DNA of 57,564 nucleotides, taken from contig CAMAUY010000023.1 of assembly GCA_945861565.1 (NCBI GenBank), positions 1 to 57,564 of the forward strand, read 5' to 3'. This document shows positions 45,873 to 55,016 of this stretch, piece by piece. This DNA is from Akkermansia muciniphila. GTDB taxonomy: Bacteria; Verrucomicrobiota; Verrucomicrobiia; Limisphaerales; UBA9464. The position numbers and the translations under genes are program-made. The notes under the pieces were generated by a model, which was not told the origin of the DNA, searched no databases, and saw only the letters and a program-made list of their open reading frames with translations. Within the stretch, counting starts at the first letter, position 1; the number at the start of each line of letters is the position of its first letter.

Positions 45873-48437
45873 TCAATTCTTGTGGGAGAGATCACCGCGC
45901 GCAAAGAGATAGGCAATCAAATCGGAAATCTCGTCCGCCTTTAAACTGTTCAACAATCCCTCGGGCATCATTGACACTTTCGAAGGGGCGATCGATTCGA
46001 TGTCGACCCGTTTGATGTTGGTCATGTTTCCCGGGTCGAACATGTCCTCCACCAAGTTGAGATTCTCGCCGCCCAAATTGGCAATGCGCCCCGAGAGGAC
46101 GTCCCCGTTCTTTTTGATGACGACGATGGCTTCATACTGATCGCTGATGACCTTGTTGGGTTCGAGGATGGCCTCGAGAACATCGTGAACACTGAATCGG
46201 CCCACGACACCGGTCAGCTCGGGGCCCATGGATCCTCCTTCCTGGCTGAACCGGTGACACGCAGCGCACGCGACGTCGCCGTATAACAGCCGACCGCGTT
46301 CAAGGTTCCGTACGCCTTTCAGACCATTCTCCACCAGAGGCGTGAGCTCATTAACCGTCCATTCCTTAACAAACGATCGCGCGGCCAGAGTGTCACGTGG
46401 GCTCTTTTTTTCGATTTTCGCACTCAGAATCGAACCCAACGCAGCCTTGTCCGCCTCGGGAAGATTCTCCACCGCACGCTTCTTCATCGTCGCGATCGAA
46501 CTCGCAAACGTGTTTCCTCCGCGATAGCCGGCCGCCTTCTGGAACCACCCGAAATACTCCTCCCGCAAGGGCTGCGTCCAACCCGTCTTTAAAACCCGCA
46601 GCGCGGAGACATAATCGATCTGCTCTTCCTGGGTGGGTGCTGTGCGCAGGGCAGCCACCAGCTTTGACGTGGCTCCGGGCGCTTGCAGATACGCAAGAAT
46701 CTGGGAAAGCACTAGGTCCGTCTCACGATGTCGGACGGGAAACATCGGTTCAAACTTCGCCACCAGCCGTTGCTGGGTGGCGTCGTCGGGGCGGCCCAGG
46801 CGAATAAACGCGAGCGACCACGCACGCAGAAGGTCCACGCGATCGCCCGGGGCCAGCTTGGACCCGTCGATTCCATCCAGTGCGTCCAGAATCCGATGCG
46901 CCAGCGCGGGATCAACCGGTGGGTGGTTGGTTTTGCGGTGAATTTCGTCGCGTCCGCTGAGACGGATCAGAGCCACGAGAGCCGCAATGGCCTTGCGGGG
47001 GTCCTTTTCGCTCAGTGCCCGTTCGCGCCAATCGGCCGGTTTCTGCCATTCGAGGGCAGTGCGGGCCGCGAACCGGATCGATCGGTCGGCATCTCCCAGA
47101 TACGGCCACACGGTTGCCACCGCGTCCGGGTCCGCATGCCCATGGAAGTCCTCCAGCCGATGACGCAGATCCCGACGTGCCTGCAACCGCGGATCGGGGC
47201 CGGCCGGTCCCGTGGATTCCGACCCGGTGTAGGTTACCCGATATAAGGCCGATTGCGTGCCCCGGCCTCCCACGGCGAGATACATCGCGCCGTCGCGCGG
47301 ATTAGTAATGAAATCCGTCACCGGGAACGGTTGCCCGCTAATGAACTCTTCCGATTCGCCGGTGTAGGTCGCTCCGTCAGGACGCAAATGCACCGCCCGG
47401 AGTTTTCCAAAGCTCCAATCCGCCAGAAACAGGGCATTTTGATACTTGGCTGGGAACTTCGCACCATAACCAAAGCCAATCCCGGTGGGTGACCCGGGGC
47501 CGATGTTCACCGCCGCACCCAGGCTGTCGATGAAGTAGTCGGGCCATTTGCCATCGCCATTGCGAAATCCGTATTCGGCACCGCTGATGACGTGATTGAC
47601 ACGGGTGGGGCGATACCATGGCGCGCCAATGTCCCATTCCATGTCCGCGTCGTAAGTGAACAGTTCCCCTTCGCGATTGAAGGCCACATCGAACTCATTC
47701 CGCAGGCCCATGCAAACCAGTTCCCATTTGCGTCCATCGGGGTCTGTCCGGGCGATCCACCCCTGCGGCGCATACGAATTATCCATGAACCCGGTCGGCA
47801 GGCGCGGCAAGAGGCTGTCCTCGCCCCAGATCATGGGCACTCTCGATGAATCGACTGCGGTCAACTCGCTTTGGTTGCCGACCACGACGAAGATGGACTT
47901 GCCGTCCGGCGACAACACGAGGGAATGGACACCGTGCTCACCGCCGGCTTTGAGCTCCCGGAGCAACTCCACCTTGTCGAACACATCGTCGTTATTGGTG
48001 TCGCGGACGCGATAGAGGCCGTGGGTGCGTTTCCCCTCGTTGACGGCGACGTACAGACTATCAAATGCGTAGAGCAACCCGTGGGCTTCCCCGATGTCGA
48101 CCGCAATTTTCTCCACCGTCACCGGCCCGCCGGTGAGGGGGGGAAGGGTCGCCCGGTGCAACGCCCCATTTTGATCCGAAACGATCAAGCGCCCCTTCGA
48201 ATCCAAACACATCGCTACCCAGGACCCCTGGGTGTCCTTGGGCACCGTGTAGAGCATTTCCAGCTTGAACCCATTCGCAACCTTGACGGCCGCACCGCCG
48301 GACGTACCCAAGGTGAAGTGCGACGCATTCGCAGCCTTGCTTCCGGGTGAAGGCGGTGCAGTCGCTGCGCCCAGCACTGCAGGAAAAAGAATCAGCGCGA
48401 GTGTGACGGCGCCTGCACGAAACGGCATGTATTTCAT
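45873..48437 (-). CDS. Secreted PVC-type propeller / HEAT / cytochrome c protein
   Basis: About 854 aa from ATG 48437 (MKYMPFRAGAVTLALILFPA signal peptide; the frame is open to 48641 but that part lacks homology and overlaps the divergent gene). A sugar-dehydrogenase-like beta-propeller fills about residues 45-430 (NGFKLEMLYTVPKDTQGSW, RDTNNDDVFDKVELL, TGIGFGYGAKFPAKYQ). A HEAT-like helical part follows, then a class I cytochrome c with GDVACAACHRFSQEGGSMGP: haem CxxCH, with Met in GGSMGP a possible distal ligand. The C-terminal VEDMFDPGNMTNIKRVDIES to LNSLKADEISDLIAYLFARG is the usual end of this family (TIGR02603/02604-like). Likely a periplasmic oxidoreductase acting on sugars; substrate unknown. 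Confidence 0.9.
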   Translation of the reverse strand: MKYMPFRAGAVTLALILFPAVLGAATAPPSPGSKAANASHFTLGTSGGAAVKVANGFKLEMLYTVPKDTQGSWVAMCLDSKGRLIVSDQNGALHRATLPPLTGGPVTVEKIAVDIGEAHGLLYAFDSLYVAVNEGKRTHGLYRVRDTNNDDVFDKVELLRELKAGGEHGVHSLVLSPDGKSIFVVVGNQSELTAVDSSRVPMIWGEDSLLPRLPTGFMDNSYAPQGWIARTDPDGRKWELVCMGLRNEFDVAFNREGELFTYDADMEWDIGAPWYRPTRVNHVISGAEYGFRNGDGKWPDYFIDSLGAAVNIGPGSPTGIGFGYGAKFPAKYQNALFLADWSFGKLRAVHLRPDGATYTGESEEFISGQPFPVTDFITNPRDGAMYLAVGGRGTQSALYRVTYTGSESTGPAGPDPRLQARRDLRHRLEDFHGHADPDAVATVWPYLGDADRSIRFAARTALEWQKPADWRERALSEKDPRKAIAALVALIRLSGRDEIHRKTNHPPVDPALAHRILDALDGIDGSKLAPGDRVDLLRAWSLAFIRLGRPDDATQQRLVAKFEPMFPVRHRETDLVLSQILAYLQAPGATSKLVAALRTAPTQEEQIDYVSALRVLKTGWTQPLREEYFGWFQKAAGYRGGNTFASSIATMKKRAVENLPEADKAALGSILSAKIEKKSPRDTLAARSFVKEWTVNELTPLVENGLKGVRNLERGRLLYGDVACAACHRFSQEGGSMGPELTGVVGRFSVHDVLEAILEPNKVISDQYEAIVVIKKNGDVLSGRIANLGGENLNLVEDMFDPGNMTNIKRVDIESIAPSKVSMMPEGLLNSLKADEISDLIAYLFARGDLSHKN

Positions 48438-48632
48438 AGCGGTGAAAAGTAGGAGGGCATCAAGTACCACGACCATTCTTGGTTGGCCAGCAAATCGGAC
48501 AGACAACTCAAACAGAAGTTGCCAAACCGGCTTAAATGCGCTGCCGTTCCGGTTCAGGCACCCGGGGAATCGGTCAGAAAAAGGCTTCGATGACCTCCTC
48601 GGCGCAACGCATCGACAGCTTATTACCATCAC

Positions 48633-49130
48633 ATGAATCACCTGCTTAAGTTCACGGGTCTCGCGCTTCTAGCGGCCACTCTCACGTTCAGTTCGGCCCT
48701 CGGTCAGACCGCCACAAATACCACCAAGGCTCCTGCAAAGAAGGCAGAGACCCCCGCCGCTGCCACGGAGGATGCGACGACGAAAGCCAAGAAAGCCAAG
48801 AAGGATTGGTATCCCTTTTGGGGGGAAGTGAGTGCGATCAATAAAACGGCGATGACGGTCTCGCTCAAAAAACAGGAGGGCACCCGAGTGATTCACCTCG
48901 ACTCCAAGTCCGAGTTGGCGCGTCTTGGCAAACCGGCGGCCCTGGGAGACGTGAAACCGGGCGACTATGCCCACGGGAAACTGCACAAGAACAAAGCCGG
49001 CCAGGAAGTGATCACGGCCGCCAAGTTTGACCTCGAGCGTCCGAAGAAGAAGGCGATCGAGAAGGGGGACAAAGCGGAAGCGAAGGCGGAAAAGAAGAGT
49101 ACGTCGGCCGAAGGCAAAGCTGCGAAATAA
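48633..49130 (+). CDS. Small exported Lys/Ala-rich protein with a beta-barrel-like core
   Basis: 165 aa. The signal peptide is MNHLLKFTGLALLAATLTFS ending near ALG. A Thr/Ala/Lys linker precedes a core of about 70 residues: YPFWGEVSAINKTAMTVSLK, then RVIHLDSKSELARLGKPAAL and VKPGDYAHGKLHKNKAGQEV. This alternates like a small OB-like barrel of the DUF5666 kind. A strongly basic Lys/Glu/Ala tail follows. I do not know a function; a metal- or nucleic-acid-binding envelope protein is conceivable. It starts head-to-head with the cytochrome gene. Confidence 0.75.
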   Translation: MNHLLKFTGLALLAATLTFSSALGQTATNTTKAPAKKAETPAAATEDATTKAKKAKKDWYPFWGEVSAINKTAMTVSLKKQEGTRVIHLDSKSELARLGKPAALGDVKPGDYAHGKLHKNKAGQEVITAAKFDLERPKKKAIEKGDKAEAKAEKKSTSAEGKAAK

Positions 49131-49301
49131 GGGTGTTCCTCGAACGGAATCAGATTTTTGTCCTACACCCAATGGAACGCGTCGAAAAGTTCCTCATTGA
49201 CGCATCGCAACATCGAAAATAGGTTGACCTTATAATTTCCTTGAAAACCGCGCCCGTTTAACTGCGGCGCATCAAAGCAAGTCCTTATTAATTAGAATAT
49301 T

Positions 49302-50159
49302 ATGCAATCGTCCCAAGACAATCGCCGGGCCCGGTCTGCGGCCCATCGCCCGCGCGGGTTCACCTTGATCGAGCTCCTGGTAGTAATCGCGATCATCGCG
49401 ATTTTGGCAGGGATGCTCTTGCCCGCGTTGGGCAAAGCCAAGTCCAAGGCCCAGGGCATCGGCTGCTTGAACAACTTGCGGCAAATGATGTTGGGCTGGC
49501 GTTTGTATGCCGACGACTCCAGGGATCTACTGCTGCTCGCCCGTGACATTCCTCTTGGGAATCGCGTCGTTTGGGTGAAGGGATGGGTGGACTACACGAG
49601 CGCCGCCGCTAATTGGGACACCAAGGTCGATGTCGCCAAGAGTCCGATGATGCCCTACATGGGTAACAGCACTGCGATCTGGAAATGTCCCTCCGACCGC
49701 GTCACCGTGAAGACGACAGCGGGCCTGAAATTGCCGCGAGTTCGCAGCAACTCGATGAGTCAGGTTTTCGACGACGGCACTTGGCTGCCGGCCGGTGCCT
49801 GGCGAATCTATGGCAAGATGACCGAAATCGTGAACCCGGTTAAAACATGGGTCCTGGTCGATGAACATCCCGACAGCATCAACGACCCTGCGTTTGGCGT
49901 TCAGATGTGCCCGCCGGACGGCAAGGGCGCTTTCATTGTGGATGTCCCGGCTTCGTATCACAACGGGGCCTGTGGTTTTTCGTTCGCGGACGGCCACTCT
50001 GAAATCCACAAGTGGATCGGCTCGAAAATCAAGCCGCCGGTTCGGAATGGCACCCCCGTCCTGGCATTGCCTTTGGGAGCGGCGGGAGACTCCACCCGGG
50101 ATGCCGTTTGGCTGTCGGAAAATACCACCGTTTCCCTCAAGACCGGCAGTTATCCGTAG
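49302..50159 (+). CDS. Prepilin-type N-terminal methylation domain protein with H-X9-DG motif
   Basis: 285 aa. The leader ends in PRG, then [15 protein letters not shown]; -1 is the classical Gly. Then come [20 protein letters not shown], an internal KCPSDR block, and [20 protein letters not shown], the H-X9-DG signature, near the end. It is closest in layout to the protein at 4707-5549 (both have YHNGA.G.SFADGH.EI.KW and end similarly), suggesting recent paralogy. A perfect TATAAT at 49231-49236 is 66 bp upstream, without a clear -35. Exported pseudopilin-like protein; role unknown. Confidence 0.92.
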   Translation: MQSSQDNRRARSAAHRPRGFTLIELLVVIAIIAILAGMLLPALGKAKSKAQGIGCLNNLRQMMLGWRLYADDSRDLLLLARDIPLGNRVVWVKGWVDYTSAAANWDTKVDVAKSPMMPYMGNSTAIWKCPSDRVTVKTTAGLKLPRVRSNSMSQVFDDGTWLPAGAWRIYGKMTEIVNPVKTWVLVDEHPDSINDPAFGVQMCPPDGKGAFIVDVPASYHNGACGFSFADGHSEIHKWIGSKIKPPVRNGTPVLALPLGAAGDSTRDAVWLSENTTVSLKTGSYP

Positions 50160-50170
50160 TGTTTCCCGCT

Positions 50171-51097
50171 CTACTTCCGGTAGATCGGGCCGTTGAAGAT
50201 CTCGTTTGGCAGCGGAAGTTTATTGATCAACTGCCACGAGTAGTTCCACTTAACCTGGGAGGCCGCTCCTCCAAACGTTCCCACCACGGCACTGCCAGGG
50301 AGATTGTTGATCGAGCTTTGGCCGTTCGGGTTCGAAAGATTGAACCACGCCGCGTTACCGGCGTGGCGGATCGAGACTCCGTTCCCCGCATTGCCTGGCG
50401 GCGGGACGTTGCCCGCATCGTTGAAGTTGAGGGCGTCGAGTTCATTCTGCTCCCACATCAGCCAATCGGTCGCAAGAAAGTCGCTCAATTTATACGTCTT
50501 GCCTTCGGGGCTTAAATTGGGCTGGCCAATGTTATTGTACCCCCCGATGGTCCCATTCCAGCAATAGGAAGTCAGTTTCAACGGGCGGGCAAGCCATAGC
50601 GATTGGAGCTTTCCACTCCCGCGCGTCGCGACATCCTTTGGACACCAGCAGATTCGGTGGGTCGTCAAGAATGGCCCCAATTGGCTGATCTTGAAAAAGG
50701 CGAGCTGATTGCTGAACTGAACCGAATTGACATCCTTGCCCGTTGCAGCCGTTGGCGCGGCGGGACCGCCGGGAATCCGACCGTTATTCCGTGTCGCATA
50801 AACCCATCCATCCGGACCCGAAAGGTCGCCACCCCATGTTGGGTGCGCACAGTTGTCACCATTGTCATTAGCATAGAGATGATTGGCCAAAAGAATCTGT
50901 TTCACGTTGTTGAGATCGAGCGTCATTTGAGCACGATCCTTCGCGCGTGAGAGGGCGGGCAGAAGCATCCCGGCCAGAATCGCGATGATCGCAATGACGA
51001 CCAGCAGTTCGATTAGAGTGAAGGCGGACTCACGGTGGTCATCGGCCTGTTTGCGATCCATCCGTGACGCAATTTGTGATTCTCGTTGGTTTTTCAT
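50171..51097 (-). CDS. Prepilin-type N-terminal methylation domain protein
   Basis: 308 aa. A long basic leader (~25 residues ending RESA) precedes [15 protein letters not shown]; the -1 residue is Ala. The body has [36 protein letters not shown] and [20 protein letters not shown]. The H-X9-DG position is degenerate (no Asp-Gly; N-P-N-G instead). It faces the prepilin-type gene at 49302 with an 11-bp gap, an unusual convergent pair of family members. Probably exported and processed; role unknown. Confidence 0.9.
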   Translation of the reverse strand: MKNQRESQIASRMDRKQADDHRESAFTLIELLVVIAIIAILAGMLLPALSRAKDRAQMTLDLNNVKQILLANHLYANDNGDNCAHPTWGGDLSGPDGWVYATRNNGRIPGGPAAPTAATGKDVNSVQFSNQLAFFKISQLGPFLTTHRICWCPKDVATRGSGKLQSLWLARPLKLTSYCWNGTIGGYNNIGQPNLSPEGKTYKLSDFLATDWLMWEQNELDALNFNDAGNVPPPGNAGNGVSIRHAGNAAWFNLSNPNGQSSINNLPGSAVVGTFGGAASQVKWNYSWQLINKLPLPNEIFNGPIYRK

Positions 51098-51282
51098 AAT
51101 ACCTCATCACTGACGACTGATAACTGATTCCCACCCGCGCGCCGGCGAGGTGACCTGGAAATGACAGATTATCGATAACCCTGCGCATAAGCATGATCTT
51201 CCAGCCGCACTTAGACAAGTGAAACTCGATCGCCCCCGAAGCAACACGGAGGATTGCCCTGCAGATTGGCCATTTTCTGATT

Positions 51283-51540
51283 GTCCCGGAGGGACATCGT
51301 GAGAATAGCCCGGCGTTTCAACGCCGGGAACATTGGATCGGGTTGCGCGAGTCCCGAAGGGACGGCTGGGTGTCGGCGCGTTGTCCTACCTAAATTTCTA
51401 TTTCCATCACATGTTCATGCACAAGGAACGGTGTCTCCCGTCGTAGGTTTGATTTTCATCCGTCCCTTCGGGACTTGCTGGGTTTGTCCAAGAACCCGGC
51501 GTTGAAACGCCGGGCTAATGTCGATCGTCCCTCCGGGACA
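51283..51540. repeat. Nested long palindromic repeat element
   Basis: Outer arms 51283-51330 and 51493-51540 are inverted copies: tgtcccggagggac and cccggcgtttcaacgccggg occur at both ends in opposite orientation, each itself a hairpin. Inner arms gtcccgaagggac (51351-51363) and gtcccttcgggac (51462-51474) repeat the same logic around a ~100-bp AT-richer core. It fills most of the gene-free gap 51098-51741 and looks like a non-autonomous REP/MITE-like element. Confidence 0.82.
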
Positions 51541-51741
51541 TACGTGAAAATATGGCCAATCTCCAGGGCGCTCCGCGCCTCGGGACTACGCCACAAGAAG
51601 CAGCGCCGGGGCGGGAGTCCGTCGGAGATTGTTCAACCATCGACGGAGGAGAAGGAAATGCACGCGGGAGGTGTGCCAGCGGGATTGTGTGATTGCCACC
51701 GTGCTTGGTCTGGCCCAATTTCCCGATAGAGTATCAAAAAG

Positions 51742-52827
51742 ATGACATCCACCCGCTTTTCATCACTCGGTCTGCTCGCGATCATCGCCGTTAGTGTATC
51801 CGCCCTTCGCGGTCGGGCTGCCCCATTGCTCGACGATCGAGCGATCACAATCCATTCCGCACGGGATGCTATCGCGAAACGATCCGCGCTGATTCAATAT
51901 ATCTGGGGCTCGGAAGGATTTCCGACTCGACGTTTCCCAACGGTCGTAACCGATGTGGTTAGCCCGGTGCAGCATCTCGATCACCTCGCACGGGTGGATG
52001 AATTCCGCGTCGACATGGCACCCGGCTTGCAAGGCGTTGCGTATCACTTCATCCCCCAACATCCCAATCGCGAATTGGTGATTGTTCATCACGGCCATGC
52101 CTGCACGTTGGACGACGATCCTTCGCCGAACGACGTCGGCTATGGACTGCAACGAACCATTCGGGCGCTCTTGCGCGAGGGGTATGGCGTGCTGGGTGTT
52201 TTCATGCCGCACATGCGCCCGGGCGATTGCACGGGTGGTCACGACGCACTATTCCAATTGAGCACTCCGGGGAGCCCGATGAAGTACTTTTTGGAACCGA
52301 CGGCCATCAGCCTGAATTACCTCAAAACAAACCACCGCTCCGGTCGGTTCCCCAAGTATCGCGCGTTTCACATGACCGGGCTTTCGGGCGGCGGGTGGAC
52401 GACAACCATTTACGCCGCGATTGACCCGAGGATTCGCACCAGTTTTCCGGTGGCGGGATCGATCCCTCTGTCGCTTCGGACGGGGGGGTCGGTCGGGGAT
52501 CGCGAACAGTTCGAAGAATCCTTTTATCGTATCGCCGGTTATCCAGACCTTTATATCCTGGGGTCGCAGGGTCGTGGCCGCCGGCAGGTGCAGATCCTCG
52601 TGCGTCGGGACGATTGTTGTTTTGGTGAGCAACAGCACGACGCGAAGGCGACGGGTATGGGCTACGGGGAGGCAATGCGAGACACCGAACAACGCGTGAA
52701 AGCCGCACTCAAAGAGTTTGATCGCGGCTCGTTCCGTCTGGAAATCGACGAAACCGCGCCGAGCCACATGATCTCACATCATGCGATTCGCGACGTAATT
52801 CTTCCTGAGCTTCGCAGCAAGCCCTGA
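51742..52827 (+). CDS. Exported alpha/beta-hydrolase
   Basis: 361 aa. The signal peptide is MTSTRFSSLGLLAIIAVSVS, ending near GRAA. The fold markers are ELVIVHHGHA after strand 3, HMTGLSGGGWTTTIYAAIDP with the nucleophile elbow G-L-S-G-G, a later Asp-containing turn (LVRRDDCCFGEQQHD) and ETAPSHMISHHAIRDVILPE with the probable catalytic His. DRAFHM-like spacing suits esterases or acetyl xylan esterase-like proteins, but substrate is unknown. It is 62 bp ahead of the DUF1549/1553-DUF1501 pair on the same strand, so likely part of that locus. Confidence 0.82.
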   Translation: MTSTRFSSLGLLAIIAVSVSALRGRAAPLLDDRAITIHSARDAIAKRSALIQYIWGSEGFPTRRFPTVVTDVVSPVQHLDHLARVDEFRVDMAPGLQGVAYHFIPQHPNRELVIVHHGHACTLDDDPSPNDVGYGLQRTIRALLREGYGVLGVFMPHMRPGDCTGGHDALFQLSTPGSPMKYFLEPTAISLNYLKTNHRSGRFPKYRAFHMTGLSGGGWTTTIYAAIDPRIRTSFPVAGSIPLSLRTGGSVGDREQFEESFYRIAGYPDLYILGSQGRGRRQVQILVRRDDCCFGEQQHDAKATGMGYGEAMRDTEQRVKAALKEFDRGSFRLEIDETAPSHMISHHAIRDVILPELRSKP

Positions 52828-52889
52828 CGCCATGGACATGGTGTTGGATTTTGATTCCCGATCCGTCCACAGTGACGCCGTACCCTTGA

Positions 52890-55013
52890 ATGAAAGTGTT
52901 CCGTTTGCGACCTGACCCGCACTGGCTGCGGCTTCTGCTGCTGCGGTACTGTGTTCTGGCGTTGGCTTCGGTCGCCTTCGCGGCACCCAAGGTGGACTTT
53001 CAGAAACGCTCGTTTGCCGAGGGCGCAGAACACCGCGGCCATTGGGCTTATGCGGCGCCCAGGAAAGCCTCAATTCCAGCGGGTGAGAACCCGATTGATT
53101 ATCTGGTGCAAAGCCGATTGATCGAGCACGGCCTAAAACTGTCCCCGGAGGCGAACCGGTTCGTGCTCGCCCGACGGTTGCATTTCGATCTCGTTGGGCT
53201 GCCGCCCAAGCCGGAGGAAGTCGCCGAGTTCGAGCGAGTGAGTTTTCCCGCCGGGTACGATCGAAGAGTCGATCGCTTGATGGCATCACCCAACTATGGA
53301 GAGCGGATGGCCATTGGATGGTTGGATGTCGTGCGGTTCGCGGACACCATTGGCTATCATTCCGACACGCCCCGCAACATCTGGCCGTATCGCGACTACG
53401 TCATTCGATCGTTCAATCAGAACATGCCGTTTGATCGCTTCACACGGGAGCAACTCGCCGGCGATCTGTTGCCGGACCCGACGATTGGGCAAAAAGTGGC
53501 GTCGGGCTTCAACCGGCTGCTCCGGACCACCGAGGAAGGCGGCGCCCAGCCGAAAGACTACGAGGCCCGCCAGCTAACGGATCGTGTCCGCGCTGTCGGC
53601 GCGGTATGGCTGGGTCAGACGCTGGGTTGCGCGCAATGCCACGATCACAAGTTCGATCCGATCACAATGCGCGACTTCTATTCGCTCGGCGCGATCTTTG
53701 CCGATGTGAAGGAGGCGTCTATCGGTCGGCGCGAAGAGGGCATGTTTGTCCCCAACGAAGCGCAGGCGTCCGAACTCGCCCGGCACGAGCAGGAGGTTGC
53801 GCGACGCCAGCAGGAGAATCGCTTCTCGGAGTTGAATGAGTCGTCGCCGGAACTCGCTGACTTGCGGAAACGTCTGGCTGACGCCAAGAAGGCCCGGGCC
53901 GATTTCGAAGTCACGGTGCCGCGAACGCTGATCACGGAACGAGCGAGTGAGCCGCGCACGGTTCGCATTTTGCCGCGAGGCAATTGGATGATTGAGACGG
54001 GCGAAATCGTGGATCCAGCGCTGCCGGCATTCTGGGTGACGGCAGCTCGTAACGCATCCTCCCCGCGCCTCAACCGTCTCGACCTCGCCAACTGGCTTGT
54101 GTCCCGTGACAACCCGCTGACGGCCCGCGTTGTGATGAATCGATTGTGGAAGCAGTTCTTCGGCATCGGCCTGTCGAAGGTGCTGGACGATCTCGGAGCG
54201 CAGGGTGAAGTTCCGCCGAATCAGGCACTCCTCGACTGGCTTGCCTGCGAATTCATGGACAGCGGCTGGGATCTGAAGCACATGGTCCGCCTCCTTGTCA
54301 CAAGCGCCACGTATCGCCAGACCTCAATTCCAACGCGTGAGTTGCTCGAACAGGATTCGGACAACCGGCTGCTGGCCCGGCAGGGTCGCTGGAGATTCGA
54401 GGCTGAACTTGTCCGCGACAACGCGCTGTCGCTTGCCGGCTTGCTTGATTCGACCATCGGTGGACCGAGCGCCAAACCGTATCAGCCGGACGGCTATTGG
54501 GAGAATCTGAATTTCCCGACGCGCAAGTACGATAGGAGTACGGGGGCGAATCAGTATCGGCGTGGACTCTACACGTGGTGGCAGCGCACGTTTCTACATC
54601 CCAGCATGGTCGCCTTCGATGCGCCCAGCCGTGAGGAATGCGCTGCGGACCGAGGCCGGTCGAATATTCCTCAGCAGGCCCTCGCTCTGCTTCACGACCC
54701 AACCTATGTGGAGGCGGCCCGCGCGTTTGCCATGCGCATTTTGCGCGAGTGCAGCGGTGACGCCGCCGCCCGCATCACCTGGGCGTGGCGGCAGGCCCTC
54801 TCCCGCACGGCGCAGCCGGACGAGATCGCCACGCTCCGCCGGTTACTCGACAAACACCGCGGGCAATATCAGCAGGATCGATTCGCGGCGGCGGCTTATT
54901 TGCAAGTGGGCGAGACCCCGCCCCCCGCCGACCTCGATGCCGCCGAACTTGCTGCCTGGACCAACGTGGCTCGCGCCCTGTTGAATCTTCATGAAACGAT
55001 CACGCGTTCCTGA
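52890..55013 (+). CDS. Exported DUF1549/DUF1553 (PSCyt2-PSD1) protein, second copy in the window
   Basis: 707 aa. A signal-like N-terminus (LLLLRYCVLALASVAFA) precedes DUF1549 (NRFVLARRLHFDLVGLPPKP, NYGERMAIGWLDVVRFADTI), CAQCHDHKFDPI (CxxCH), a charged helical linker (~300-345) and DUF1553 (SPRLNRLDLANWLVSRDNPL, RLWKQFFGIGLSKVLDDLGA). It pairs with DUF1501 3 bp downstream, as in the 23286-26984 locus but on the other strand. It differs from that paralogue in the middle linker and in lacking ~40 residues. The haem-like motif may bind haem c; function unknown. Confidence 0.92.
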   Translation: MKVFRLRPDPHWLRLLLLRYCVLALASVAFAAPKVDFQKRSFAEGAEHRGHWAYAAPRKASIPAGENPIDYLVQSRLIEHGLKLSPEANRFVLARRLHFDLVGLPPKPEEVAEFERVSFPAGYDRRVDRLMASPNYGERMAIGWLDVVRFADTIGYHSDTPRNIWPYRDYVIRSFNQNMPFDRFTREQLAGDLLPDPTIGQKVASGFNRLLRTTEEGGAQPKDYEARQLTDRVRAVGAVWLGQTLGCAQCHDHKFDPITMRDFYSLGAIFADVKEASIGRREEGMFVPNEAQASELARHEQEVARRQQENRFSELNESSPELADLRKRLADAKKARADFEVTVPRTLITERASEPRTVRILPRGNWMIETGEIVDPALPAFWVTAARNASSPRLNRLDLANWLVSRDNPLTARVVMNRLWKQFFGIGLSKVLDDLGAQGEVPPNQALLDWLACEFMDSGWDLKHMVRLLVTSATYRQTSIPTRELLEQDSDNRLLARQGRWRFEAELVRDNALSLAGLLDSTIGGPSAKPYQPDGYWENLNFPTRKYDRSTGANQYRRGLYTWWQRTFLHPSMVAFDAPSREECAADRGRSNIPQQALALLHDPTYVEAARAFAMRILRECSGDAAARITWAWRQALSRTAQPDEIATLRRLLDKHRGQYQQDRFAAAAYLQVGETPPPADLDAAELAAWTNVARALLNLHETITRS

Positions 55014-55016
55014 GCC

